In this document: positions 1 to 10,943 of the stretch, in pieces
Layout: each line of letters starts with the position of its first letter
Numbering within the stretch: the first letter of the stretch is position 1
From: Cereibacter_A azotoformans
GTDB lineage: Bacteria; Pseudomonadota; Alphaproteobacteria; Rhodobacterales; Rhodobacteraceae
Direction: 5' to 3' (one strand)
DNA length: 64,000 bases
Assembly: GCF_003050905.1 (NCBI RefSeq)
Contig: NZ_QAOT01000003.1
Program-made: the position numbers and the translations under genes
The notes under the pieces: model-generated
Database searches by the model: none
What the model was told of the DNA's origin: nothing
What the model saw: only the letters and a program-made list of their open reading frames with translations

Positions 1-56
1 GCTCCCGGAATGATTGATCACGCCCCGCATAGCGGAAAAGCCCGCTGGAGAAAAGC

Positions 57-78
57 CCGGTATGCCAAGGTATACCGG
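57..78 (-). terminator. Hairpin just downstream of the HD-hydrolase gene
   Basis: A 7-bp perfect stem (CCGGTAT/ATACCGG) with an 8-base loop lies immediately after the stop codon of the minus-strand HD gene. On that strand it is followed by GGGCTTTTC, a short T-run. This fits a weak intrinsic terminator, inferred from structure only. Confidence 0.45.
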
Positions 79-79
79 A

Positions 80-664
80 TCAGCCCGCGGGGGCGTCGAA
101 ATAGCGCCGGGTCAGGGCGCGGACATGGTCCCAGAGGCGCGGCGCGCCTCGGGCGATCTTGACGCCGACTCGTGCGTCGAGTTGGTCGGAGCTGACGTTG
201 AAATCGCGCCAGGTGCCGCCGCCGGACTCGAGATTCTGCATGACCGGCTGAACCCGGTCGATGGAGCGGGCGAAGATCGCATCGGGCGAGACGCCCTCCT
301 CGAACTCATCCCACAGCGCCCGGAGGGTTCGTGCCTGGTCCTCGGGCAGAAGGCCGAAGAGTCGGTCGGCCGCCGCGGATTCGGCCTCGGCCACCGAAAC
401 CGCGTCATGGCTGCCGTGGATCGGCGTGTCGCCGCAGTCGATCTCGACGAGATCGTGGATCAGCAGCATCTGCAGGACGCGGTCGATCCGCACCTCGGGC
501 CGCGCCTGATCGGCCAGCACGAGGGCATAGAGCGCGACATGCCAGGAATGTTCGCCCGAATTCTCGCGCCGCGAGGCGTCGCAGAGCGTGTTGGCGCGCA
601 GGACGGATTTCAGCCGGTCGGCCTCGGCCAGGAAGGCAAGCTGCCGGCCGAGCCGATCGCTCAC
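80..664 (-). CDS. HD-domain phosphohydrolase (YfbR/HDDC2-like 5'-deoxynucleotidase family)
   Basis: This 194-residue cytosolic protein has HD-superfamily metal-binding residues: His39 in GEHSWH, the His70-Asp71 doublet in LIHDLVEI, and a distal Asp near 136 in SIDRVQP. The ENSGEHSWH start of the domain and the length match the HD hydrolases that remove phosphate from (deoxy)nucleoside monophosphates; the true substrate is not shown by the sequence. The start is a GTG at 664 that overlaps the TGA of the upstream hydrolase gene (GTGA), so the two genes are probably translationally coupled in one minus-strand unit. A hairpin follows the stop. Confidence 0.8.
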   Translation of the reverse strand: MSDRLGRQLAFLAEADRLKSVLRANTLCDASRRENSGEHSWHVALYALVLADQARPEVRIDRVLQMLLIHDLVEIDCGDTPIHGSHDAVSVAEAESAAADRLFGLLPEDQARTLRALWDEFEEGVSPDAIFARSIDRVQPVMQNLESGGGTWRDFNVSSDQLDARVGVKIARGAPRLWDHVRALTRRYFDAPAG

Positions 665-1320
665 CGCGAGACCTCGGTGAGCCGCCGCTTCACATAGTCG
701 GACACCTTGGCGACCATCGGGTTCATGTGCGCCTCCTCGTCCTTGAAGAAGTGGTCGGCACCCTCGATCTGCTCGTGGGTGATGGTGATGCCCTTCTGCT
801 CGTGCAGCTTGTTCACCAGCGAGACCGTATCCTTCGGCTGCGCCACGCGATCGGCGGTGCCGTTGATGATCAGGCCCGACGAGGGGCAGGGCGCCAGGAA
901 CGAGAAGTCATACATGTTGGCCGGCGGAGCCACCGAGACGAAGCCCGTGATCTCGGGCCGGCGCATCAGGAGCTGCATCCCGATCCAGGCGCCGAAGGAA
1001 AAGCCCGCGACCCAGCAGTGTTTCGCGTTCTGGTTCATCGACTGGAGATAGTCGAGCGCCGAGGCCGCATCCGACAGTTCGCCGATGCCCTGGTCATACT
1101 CGCCCTGCGACCGGCCGACGCCGCGGAAATTGAAGCGCAGGACTGTGAATCCGAGCCGGTAGAAGGCATAGTGAAGGTTGTAGACGACCTTGTTGTTCAT
1201 CGAGCCGCCGAACTGCGGATGCGGATGCAGAACGATGGCGATGGGGGCGTCACGGTCCTTCTGGGGGTGGTAGCGGCCTTCGAGCCGGCCCTCTGGGCCT
1301 GCGAAAATGACTTCGGGCAT
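661..1320 (-). CDS. Alpha/beta-hydrolase fold protein
   Basis: This 219-residue protein begins MPEVIFAGPEG. It carries a HPHPQFGG oxyanion-side motif, a nucleophile elbow GFSFGAW (Ser), an acid residue in INGTADRV, and the catalytic His in EGADHFF, giving a complete Ser-Asp-His triad. It resembles short dienelactone-hydrolase/CocE-like esterases; the substrate is unknown. An upstream in-frame extension exists, but ATG at 1320 is preferred because family similarity begins there and a purine-rich GGCGAGG precedes it. It is divergent from iscR and shares its 150-bp upstream region. It overlaps the HD gene by 4 bases. Confidence 0.8.
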   Translation of the reverse strand: MPEVIFAGPEGRLEGRYHPQKDRDAPIAIVLHPHPQFGGSMNNKVVYNLHYAFYRLGFTVLRFNFRGVGRSQGEYDQGIGELSDAASALDYLQSMNQNAKHCWVAGFSFGAWIGMQLLMRRPEITGFVSVAPPANMYDFSFLAPCPSSGLIINGTADRVAQPKDTVSLVNKLHEQKGITITHEQIEGADHFFKDEEAHMNPMVAKVSDYVKRRLTEVSR

Positions 1321-1354
1321 CGCCTCGCCTTGCCTGTTTCTTCCGGGCGTATTC

Positions 1355-1391
1355 TTGACAAAAACGCTCGGGCAAATTAGAACCATTCCAC
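1355..1391 (+). promoter_or_regulatory. Candidate iscR-suf promoter with overlapping dyad
   Basis: A consensus -35 TTGACA (1355-1360), a 17-base spacer and a -10-like TAGAAC (1378-1383) point towards iscR. An imperfect dyad TTAGAA-CCA-TTCCA overlaps the -10 hexamer, as expected for an iron-responsive operator (IscR or Irr type). A GC-rich hairpin (GGGCGG/CCGCCC, 1394-1410) lies in the predicted roughly 80-base leader. Promoter and operator assignments are inferred from sequence only. Confidence 0.5.
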
Positions 1392-1473
1392 CTGGGCGGA
1401 GGACCCGCCCCGGAACCGTAACGAGTTAAGCGGCCTGCTGCTTGGCGTCAATGGATTTGGCGGAAACAGAAAA

Positions 1474-1941
1474 ATGAAACTCTCGACCAAGGGTCGGTAT
1501 GCGATGGTGGCGCTGGTGGATCTGGCCCTCGCGCAGAAGTCGGGCAACGAGCTTGTCTCGCTTGCGGAGGTCTCGAAGCGGCAGGACATTTCGCTGCCCT
1601 ATCTGGAACAGCTTTTCGTCAAGCTGCGGCGCGCGGGGCTGGTCGAAGCGGTGCGCGGGCCGGGCGGCGGCTACAAGCTGGCGCGGGACGCGCAGGAGAT
1701 CCGGGTCAGCGAGATCATGGAAGCGGTGGAAGAGACGGTCAATGCGATGCATACCGGCGCTGGTGCAAGTGGAGGCGTTTCGGGCTCGCGTGCACAATCC
1801 TTGACCAACCGGCTGTGGGAGGGGCTGTCGGCGCATGTCTATGTCTTCCTTCACCAGACCCGTCTGTCGGACATCATCAAGAACGAGATGCGTCCATGTC
1901 CGGCGGTGCCGGCGCTGTTTCGAGTTGTTGTCGAGGATTGA
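1474..1941 (+). CDS. iscR: Rrf2-family regulator IscR, cysteine-poor alphaproteobacterial type
   Basis: This 155-residue transcription factor starts MKLSTKGRYAMVAL, the standard Rrf2 winged-helix start. Its recognition region (residues 28-68) includes LPYLEQLFVKLRRAGLV and RGPGGGYKL. Classical IscR binds a [2Fe-2S] cluster through three Cys at about 92, 98 and 104. Here the matching segment (residues 92-112) reads MHTGAGASGG...AQSLTNRLW with no Cys at all; the only Cys is C142 near the C terminus. The R. sphaeroides IscR is known as an unusual single-Cys Fe-S regulator of iron-sulfur genes, and this matches. It is first in the suf operon and probably represses it when clusters are plentiful. 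Confidence 0.93.
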   Translation: MKLSTKGRYAMVALVDLALAQKSGNELVSLAEVSKRQDISLPYLEQLFVKLRRAGLVEAVRGPGGGYKLARDAQEIRVSEIMEAVEETVNAMHTGAGASGGVSGSRAQSLTNRLWEGLSAHVYVFLHQTRLSDIIKNEMRPCPAVPALFRVVVED

Positions 1942-1964
1942 GCGGTTGGTGTCGCGGCCGGTCG

Positions 1965-2013
1965 CCGGGGGCTGCCGCCCCCGGACCCCCGCGGATATTT
2001 CCGCCAGAATGAA
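1965..2013 (+). repeat. Dispersed intergenic repeat, copy A (GC hairpin plus GGATATTT tail)
   Basis: A perfect 8-bp hairpin CCGGGGGC-TGCC-GCCCCCGG (1965-1984) is followed by ACCCCCGC, then GGATATTT, CC, and GCCAGAATGAA. The same tail, GGATATTT-NN-GCCAGA-N-TGAA, occurs in reverse orientation at 17501-17522 beside similar hairpins. It sits between iscR and iscS, where it could attenuate the operon or stabilise mRNA ends. Confidence 0.6.
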
Positions 2014-2022
2014 GGGTGAAGG

Positions 2023-3069
2023 GTGAGGTCGCGCATCTATCTGGACTGGAACGCCACGGCACCGCTGCGCCCCGAGGCGCGGGCGGCGATGGCCTCGGCG
2101 ATGGATCTGGTCGGCAATCCCTCGTCCGTCCATGCCGAGGGCCGTGCGGCGAAGGCGCTGATGGAGCGCGCGCGGGCGCAGGTGACGGCGGCTCTGGGCG
2201 CCGAGGGCGCCGATGTCGTCTTCGTCTCGGGCGCCACCGAGGCCGCGGCGCTGGCCTGTGCCGGTCGCGGCCTGCTGTGCGCCGAGGTCGAGCATGAGGC
2301 GGTGTCGGCCTGGTGCCATTCGTCGCTGCCGGTCGATGGGGACGGTCGGGTTAGGGTGGATGATCCTGCCCGGACCGCCCTGCAGATGGCCAATTCCGAG
2401 ACCGGGATCCTGCAGGATCTGCCCGAGGGGCTGGCCGTCTCGGACCTGACGCAGGCCTTCGGAAAGGTGCCCTTCGCCTTCAACTGGTTGGGCTGCGCCA
2501 TGGGATTCGTTTCGGCGCACAAGATCGGCGGGCCGAAGGGCGTGGGGGCGCTGGTGATCCGGCGCGGGCTCGATCTGGAGGCGCGGCTGAAGGGGGGTGG
2601 CCAGGAGATGGGGCGCCGGGCCGGGACGGAGAACCTGATTGGAATCGCAGGGTTCGGGGCCGCGGCGGAGGCGGCCGCGCGCGATCTGGCGGCGGGCGCA
2701 TGGGAGTCTGTCCTTCAACTTAGAAATATTCTAGAATTGTCGTTGTGCGAGGACGGCAAAGGAACTATTTCTGTCGGGAAAGCGGCCCGTCGGCTTCCGA
2801 ACACGCTCTGCCTTGTCACGCCCGGCTGGAAGGGCGAGACGCAGGTGATGCAGATGGACCTTGCGGGATTCGCCGTCTCGGCCGGCTCGGCCTGTTCGTC
2901 GGGCAAGGTGAGGGCGAGCCGGGTGCTGCGGGCGATGGGACTGGACGAGACGTCCGCCGCTTCGGCGCTGCGGGTGTCGATCGGGCCGGGAGTGACGGAG
3001 GCCGAGGTGATGCGCTTCGCCGAGGCCTGGCTCCGGGCGCGCGACCGGCACAGGGCCCGCGCCGCCTGA
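2023..3069 (+). CDS. iscS: Cysteine desulfurase, short IscS/NifS-like
   Basis: This PLP enzyme takes sulfur from L-cysteine for Fe-S cluster assembly. Visible residues are the PLP-binding Lys167 in SAHKIGGPKG, His91 in VEHEAV, the NSETG motif at 124-128, and the catalytic Cys291 in SAGSACSSGKVRAS, a group-I (IscS/NifS) active loop. At 348 residues it is clearly shorter than typical IscS (about 400); the loss lies mainly in the middle of the large domain. The start is GTG at 2023 after GAAGGGTGAAGG. It is the second gene of the suf operon, so the operon carries both this enzyme and SufS. Confidence 0.88.
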   Translation: MRSRIYLDWNATAPLRPEARAAMASAMDLVGNPSSVHAEGRAAKALMERARAQVTAALGAEGADVVFVSGATEAAALACAGRGLLCAEVEHEAVSAWCHSSLPVDGDGRVRVDDPARTALQMANSETGILQDLPEGLAVSDLTQAFGKVPFAFNWLGCAMGFVSAHKIGGPKGVGALVIRRGLDLEARLKGGGQEMGRRAGTENLIGIAGFGAAAEAAARDLAAGAWESVLQLRNILELSLCEDGKGTISVGKAARRLPNTLCLVTPGWKGETQVMQMDLAGFAVSAGSACSSGKVRASRVLRAMGLDETSAASALRVSIGPGVTEAEVMRFAEAWLRARDRHRARAA

Positions 3070-3144
3070 TGGATCGGGCCGCCCCGCGGGGGCGGTGCAA
3101 GTGGCAAGACGGGGCCGCGCCCCTTGGAACGGAGACTGAGACCG

Positions 3145-4674
<1,530 letters not shown>

Positions 4675-4689
4675 TCGCGGCGCCGGCCC

Positions 4690-4869
4690 ATGAGTCCTTT
4701 TGTGGTGCAGGCGCTGATCCTCGGCACGGGCGTGGGCGCGGGGCTCTGGCTTGTCTGGTGGCGCGTGGGGCAGCCCTCGGGCCTCAGGCGCTGGGGCATG
4801 GCGCTGGCGGCGGGGCTGTTCTGCGGGGCGGCCTCGTTCGTGATCTCGCGCGCCATCGCCTCGGTCTGA
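4690..4869 (+). CDS. Small membrane protein, 59 residues, inside the suf operon
   Basis: ATG at 4690 opens a 59-codon frame ending in TGA at 4869. It lies 15 bases after sufB and 13 bases before the ybjQ-like gene. The predicted protein has two hydrophobic segments (about residues 5-24 and 36-55) joined by a positively charged loop (WWRVGQPSGLRRWG), so it would be a two-pass inner-membrane hairpin. It matches no family I recognise. Same-strand spacing and codon use like its neighbours (GC-rich third positions) support a real gene. Function unknown. Confidence 0.65.
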   Translation: MSPFVVQALILGTGVGAGLWLVWWRVGQPSGLRRWGMALAAGLFCGAASFVISRAIASV

Positions 4870-4882
4870 CGGAGGCGGGGCG

Positions 4883-5194
4883 ATGATCGTGACCACCACC
4901 CCCAGCGTCGAGGGCTACCAGATCGCCACCTACCACGGGATCGTGACGGGCGAGGCGATCCTCGGCGCCAACGTGATCCGCGACCTCTTCGCCGGGATCA
5001 CCGATTTCATCGGCGGGCGCTCGGGCGCCTACGAGAAGGAACTGGGCCGCGCCCGCGAGACCGCGCTGTCCGAGATGGAGCAAGCCGCGCGGGCGAAGGG
5101 CGCGAATGCCGTCGTCGGTGTCGATCTCGATTACGAGGTCATCAACAACATGCTGATGGTGTCGGCCTCCGGCACCGCCGTCACCATTGCCTGA
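4883..5194 (+). CDS. YbjQ/UPF0145 family protein
   Basis: This 103-residue protein belongs to the YbjQ (DUF74, UPF0145) family. Landmarks are TTTPSVEGYQI at the N terminus, GIVTGEAILGANVIRD, the GGRSGAYEKEL loop, and AKGANAVVGVDLDYEVI near the C terminus. YbjQ proteins form pentameric assemblies and have been loosely described as heavy-metal-binding; no reaction is established. It lies between sufB and sufC with 9 bases to sufC. The context suggests an accessory role in iron or Fe-S metabolism, but this is inference. Confidence 0.88.
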   Translation: MIVTTTPSVEGYQIATYHGIVTGEAILGANVIRDLFAGITDFIGGRSGAYEKELGRARETALSEMEQAARAKGANAVVGVDLDYEVINNMLMVSASGTAVTIA

Positions 5195-5203
5195 GGAAGA
5201 AAG

Positions 5204-5961
<758 letters not shown>

Positions 5962-5962
<1 letters not shown>

Positions 5963-7245
5963 TGGCCGAGGCTCTGCCGAAGGACGATCTGCTGGCGGCG
6001 CGGATCGCCGGCCTGTCGTTCCCCAATGAGGGTTGGCAGGCGCCGGCCCGCTTCGACGCGCTGGCGCGGCTGACCGCCATGGGCCTGCCGGGGCGGCGCG
6101 ACGAATACTGGCGCTACACCGATCCCGCCAGCTTCAACCGTGCCGAACCGTTCCCGGCCCCCACCTTCGACGACGACGGCGAGGGGATGGTGTTCGAGGG
6201 CATCGACCGGCTCAGGCTCGTCTTCGTCGATGGGGTGTTCGATGCCGAGGCCTCGGATCCGCTGGCGCTCGATCATGTCGAGATCGGGCTTCTGTCGGCG
6301 GCGCAATCCGACATCCACTGGGCGCGCGAGCTTTATGGCGTGCTCGAGGCGCGCGGGCAGGTGCCGGTGAAGCGTCCCTTCGCGGCGCTGAACACGGCCT
6401 TTGCGACCGAAGGGGTGCTGATCCGGGTTACCGGCTACGTTCCGCGGCCGATCGCGCTGATCTACATCCATTCCTCCGACACGTCGGACGCGATGCTGCA
6501 CCATTGCATCCGCGTCGAGAGCGGGGCGGACGTGACCATCCTCGAGAGCGGTCCGGCGGCGGCGCGCTTCACGAAGGTGATGGAAGTGGACGTGGCCGAA
6601 GGCGGGCGCTTCCACCATATCCGGGCGCAGGGCCGCGACCATGACCGGCGCGCCTCGACCCACATCTTCGCGCGGGTGGCGGGCAAGGGGCTCTTCAAGT
6701 CCTTCACGCTGACGGCCAATGGCGTGATGACCCGCAACGAGGCGGTGATCGAGCTGGTGGGCGACGAGGCGGTGGCCCATGTTGCGGGCGCAGCAATGGG
6801 CGACGGCCGCTTCCACCACGACGACACCGTGTTCGTCACCCACGAGGGCGAGTGCTGCGAAAGCCGCCAGGTCTTCAAGAAGGTGCTGAAGAACGGCGCC
6901 ACCGGCGTCTTCCAGGGCAAGATCCTGGTCAAGCCCGGCGCGCAGAAGACCGACGGCTACCAGATCAGCCAGTCGCTGCTGCTCGACGGGGATTCGGTCT
7001 TCCTCGCCAAGCCCGAACTCGAGATCTACGCCGACGATGTGAAATGCTCGCACGGCTCGACCTCGGGGGCGATCGACGAGACGGCGCTCTTCTATCTCCG
7101 CTCGCGCGGGGTGCCGCTGAAAGCCGCACAGTCGCTTCTGGTGCTTGCCTTCCTCGCCGAAGCCATTCAGGAAATCGAGAACGAGGAAATCGCCGAGGAC
7201 ATCCGGCAGCGGCTGGAGAACTGGCTGGCGCGTCACGAGCATTGA
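5962..7245 (+). CDS. sufD: Fe-S cluster assembly protein SufD
   Basis: This 427-residue SufD starts at ATG 5962, overlapping the sufC stop. The N-terminal helical part contains GLPGRRDEYWRYTDP, typical of SufD. The beta-helix core has HHCIRVESGADVTILE and ASTHIFARV, and the C terminus carries KCSHGSTSGAIDE and FYLRSRGVPLKAAQSLL, the conserved SufD tail used in dimerisation with SufB. It acts in the cytosolic SufBC2D complex and is thought to help iron entry. Its stop is directly followed by the next ATG (TGAATG), with no intergenic space. Confidence 0.96.
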
Positions 7246-7725
7246 ATGGCTGTTACCACCGACATCGTCCAGAGTTATCGTCACCCCCGCACCGTCATCC
7301 GGCGGTATCTCGATGCCGGTGAGAACGAGGGGCGGGCGCTTGTCATCCTGATGGGCGCCTGCCTGCTGATCTTCGTCTCGCAATGGCCGATCCTGGCGCG
7401 GCAGGCCTATCTCGATCCCTCCCAGCCGCTCGAGGCGCGGATGAGCGGGGCGCTGATGGGCACGGTCTTCCTGCTGCCACCGATCTGCTACGGGATCGCG
7501 GCGCTCAGCCATCTGGTCGCCCGGCTGTTCGGTGGCCGGGGCAGCTTCTTCGGCGCGCGGCTGGCGCTGTTCCTCGCGCTGCTCGCCACCGCGCCGCTCA
7601 TGCTGCTGAACGGCCTTGTCGGCGGCTTCATCGGTGAAGGGACGGGCGTGCTGATCGTGGGTTTCCTCGTGCTGGGCGGGTTCCTCGCCATCTGGCTTTC
7701 CATGCTGATGGAGGCCGAGCGATGA
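7246..7725 (+). CDS. YIP1-like polytopic membrane protein (first of two in the suf operon)
   Basis: This 159-residue protein has a short cytoplasmic N terminus (MAVTTDIVQSYRHPRTVIRRYL) and then four or five hydrophobic stretches at about 31-47, 70-92, 103-127 and 130-155. The pattern PRTVIRRYLDAGENEGRAL followed by a small helical membrane domain fits the bacterial YIP1-like family. There are no catalytic motifs. It starts directly at the sufD stop and overlaps the next membrane gene by four bases (ATGA), so it is surely co-transcribed with suf. Function unknown; a membrane partner for Fe-S assembly is speculative. Confidence 0.75.
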   Translation: MAVTTDIVQSYRHPRTVIRRYLDAGENEGRALVILMGACLLIFVSQWPILARQAYLDPSQPLEARMSGALMGTVFLLPPICYGIAALSHLVARLFGGRGSFFGARLALFLALLATAPLMLLNGLVGGFIGEGTGVLIVGFLVLGGFLAIWLSMLMEAER

Positions 7726-8300
7726 GCCTCTCCCTCGGCGATCTGCTGCGCCTGGCGCGCTTCACCGTCACCAGCCCGCGAGAGGGCGCGCGCGCCCTCA
7801 TGGCGATGGGCCTGCCGATGGAGGCGCGCTGGATCGCGCTGGTCCTGACGGCGGTCGGCGCGGCGCTCGTGACCTTCATCGGTCTCACGCTTCTGCCGCA
7901 GGACGTGCGGAACCTGATCGGAGACGACCTGCCGAGCCCGCTCTTCAGCGCGGGGCTTCAGGTCGGGCTGCTGGCGGTGTCGGCGGGGCTCATCTACCGG
8001 ATCGGGGTCTGGCGCGGCGGCCGTGGCAGCTTTCCCGATGCGGTCCTGCTTGTGGCGTGGCTGCAGTTCATCCTGCTCTGCCTCGAGGTGATCCAGCTTG
8101 TGGCGCAGCTCATCCTGCCGCCCTTCGCGGATCTGCTCGGCGTGGTGGGGATCGTGCTCTTCTTCTGGCTCCTGACCCATTTCGTGGCCGAGCTGCATGG
8201 CTTCACATCCACCGTCGCCGTCCTTGGCGGCATCCTGCTCACGCTCTTCGGCATGGCCTTCGTGCTGGCCGCGATCCTGATGCCCTTCCTGGGCGGCTGA
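7722..8300 (+). CDS. YIP1-like polytopic membrane protein (second of two)
   Basis: This 192-residue integral membrane protein has about five hydrophobic segments (35-57, 72-94, 105-131, 137-158, 162-190) after a soluble N terminus that resembles that of its neighbour (LLRLARFTVTSPREGARALMAMGL). The similar layout suggests an ancient duplication or a heteromeric pair. It contains a polar motif RIGVWRGGRGSFPDAV between helices, parallel to LFGGRGSFFGAR in the preceding gene; the shared GGRGSF is worth noting. It lies eight bases before sufS. Function unknown. Confidence 0.75.
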   Translation: MSLSLGDLLRLARFTVTSPREGARALMAMGLPMEARWIALVLTAVGAALVTFIGLTLLPQDVRNLIGDDLPSPLFSAGLQVGLLAVSAGLIYRIGVWRGGRGSFPDAVLLVAWLQFILLCLEVIQLVAQLILPPFADLLGVVGIVLFFWLLTHFVAELHGFTSTVAVLGGILLTLFGMAFVLAAILMPFLGG

Positions 8301-8308
8301 GGTTTTCC

Positions 8309-9529
<1,221 letters not shown>

Positions 9530-9538
9530 AAGTCTGCC

Positions 9539-10474
9539 TCAGGCGGCCGCCACCAGCAGGAACAGAAGCGCGAGCAGCCCCATCCCGCGGCGATAGAGCG
9601 TCAGGCCCAGACGCAGCTCGGCGGCGCCAGGGTCGGGGTCACCGGCATTGAGCCAGGGCTCCGCCGACACCCGATCGCCATAGTTCCGCGGGCCCGAGAG
9701 CCGCACGCCCAGCGCACCCGCCATCGCGGCTTCGGGCCAGCCCGCGTTGGGCGAGCGGTGGGCGCGGGCGTCGCGCCGCATCGTGGCCAGCGCCGTCCGG
9801 GGGCTGCGGGAGACCAGCGCGAACAGCACCCCCGTCAGTCGCGCCGGGATCAGGTTCACCCAGTCGTCCGTCCGCGCCGAGGCCCAGCCGAAGGCCTCGT
9901 GCCGCGGCGTGCGATGGCCGATCATGGAATCGAGCGTGTTGATGGCCTTGTAGGCCGCGATCCCCGGCAGGCCGAACAGCAGGCCCCAGAAGAGCGGCGC
10001 CACGATCCCGTCCGAGCTGTTCTCGGCCAGGCTTTCAAGCGCGGCCCGCGCCACGCCCGCCTCGTCGAGCTGCGCGGGATCGCGGCCCACGATCATCGAG
10101 ACCGCCCGCCGGGCTTCGGGAAGGTTCCCCCGTTCCAGCGGGTCCGCCACGGCCTCCACATGCTCGTGCATCGAGCGGAGGGCCACGAGGGGCCAGGCCA
10201 GGAGCCCGGTCAGAACCGCCCCCATGAGGCCACCCGGCAGGAGCGTCTGCACCAGCGCCGCAGGCAGGGCCGCAGCCAGCACCGTGACCCCGAGCGCCGC
10301 AACGCCCGCGCGCCGACGCTGAGGCTCGGTGCCGCGGTTCCACCGAGCATCGAGGGCCGTGATCAGCCGACCCATCCAGACGACCGGATGGCCGATCCGG
10401 GCGTGGATCCGGTCGGGCCAGCCGAGCGCCGTGTCCGTGGCCATCGCCACCAGCATCGCACCCGCATGGAACAT
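9539..10474 (-). CDS. cobD: Adenosylcobinamide-phosphate synthase CobD/CbiB
   Basis: This 311-residue inner-membrane protein of the cobalamin pathway attaches the aminopropanol(-phosphate) arm to adenosylcobyric acid. The start MFHAGAMLVAMATDTALGWPD, HPVVWMGRLI, the helix-rich middle, and the block ARAALESLAENSSDGIVAPLFW followed by AYKAINTLDSMIGHRTPRHEAFG are diagnostic. It is convergent with sufS, with only nine bases between the stops. No other cob gene is present. I saw no cobalamin riboswitch in the 206 bases upstream. Confidence 0.95.
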   Translation of the reverse strand: MFHAGAMLVAMATDTALGWPDRIHARIGHPVVWMGRLITALDARWNRGTEPQRRRAGVAALGVTVLAAALPAALVQTLLPGGLMGAVLTGLLAWPLVALRSMHEHVEAVADPLERGNLPEARRAVSMIVGRDPAQLDEAGVARAALESLAENSSDGIVAPLFWGLLFGLPGIAAYKAINTLDSMIGHRTPRHEAFGWASARTDDWVNLIPARLTGVLFALVSRSPRTALATMRRDARAHRSPNAGWPEAAMAGALGVRLSGPRNYGDRVSAEPWLNAGDPDPGAAELRLGLTLYRRGMGLLALLFLLVAAA

Positions 10475-10680
10475 CGCCTGACCCTCGATTTCCCGGCGGC
10501 CAGAGGGGCCGTCCGGGCCTCGCCTTTCAGCGAAATCGGTCGCTTATGCAAGTGCCGATCCATCCGTTCGACGGTCAGCCTGTCGGTTTGGGCAAGTCGC
10601 GTTTCGCGGCGCAAACAGGTAGAACGATTCCAGCAAAGCAACCGTCAGGTCGATTGTCTCTCGTGTCCCGGAGTATCCCG

Positions 10681-10899
10681 ATGCCGCAGTTCCATCATCG
10701 TGACAATGCCCGCCTTGTTCGCCACGGGCGCTGGGTTCTGGGTCTGTCGCAAGAGGATTTTGCGGCACGCGTCGGTCTTGACGTGACGGATGTGCGGGCG
10801 CTGGAAGCCGGTCGCTCGGGTTCCAAGACCAACTCGGTCTCGGCCCTGGAGACGCTGCTCGCCGCGGGCTTGCAGGGCATGCCGGCCGGTCGCGGCTGA
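10681..10899 (+). CDS. Small XRE-type helix-turn-helix protein
   Basis: This 72-residue protein starts at ATG 10681 (MPQFHHRDNARL). An in-frame TTG and an earlier ATG exist, but the domain begins here. The HTH is at about residues 22-50 (VLGLSQEDFAARVGLDVTDVRALEAGR), matching the Cro/C1-type fold, followed by a short helix and a Gly-rich end. It consists of little more than a DNA-binding domain. It is divergent from cobD and stands alone; a hairpin terminator follows. Target genes are unknown. Confidence 0.7.
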   Translation: MPQFHHRDNARLVRHGRWVLGLSQEDFAARVGLDVTDVRALEAGRSGSKTNSVSALETLLAAGLQGMPAGRG

Positions 10900-10921
10900 T
10901 CCCTCCCTCCTGTTTGTCCGC

Positions 10922-10943
10922 AAGCGCACCCTTGGGTGCGCTT
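10922..10943. terminator. Bidirectional hairpin terminator
   Basis: The perfect inverted repeat AAGCGCACCC/GGGTGCGCTT folds as at least 8 bp closed by CCTTGG, with A/T runs at both ends. It lies between the convergent XRE gene and ABC-exporter gene and overlaps the exporter stop codon by two bases. Confidence 0.75.

Noticed and set aside
10475..10680. Cobalamin riboswitch upstream of cobD
   Set aside because: No B12-box sequence or characteristic stems seen in the leader.
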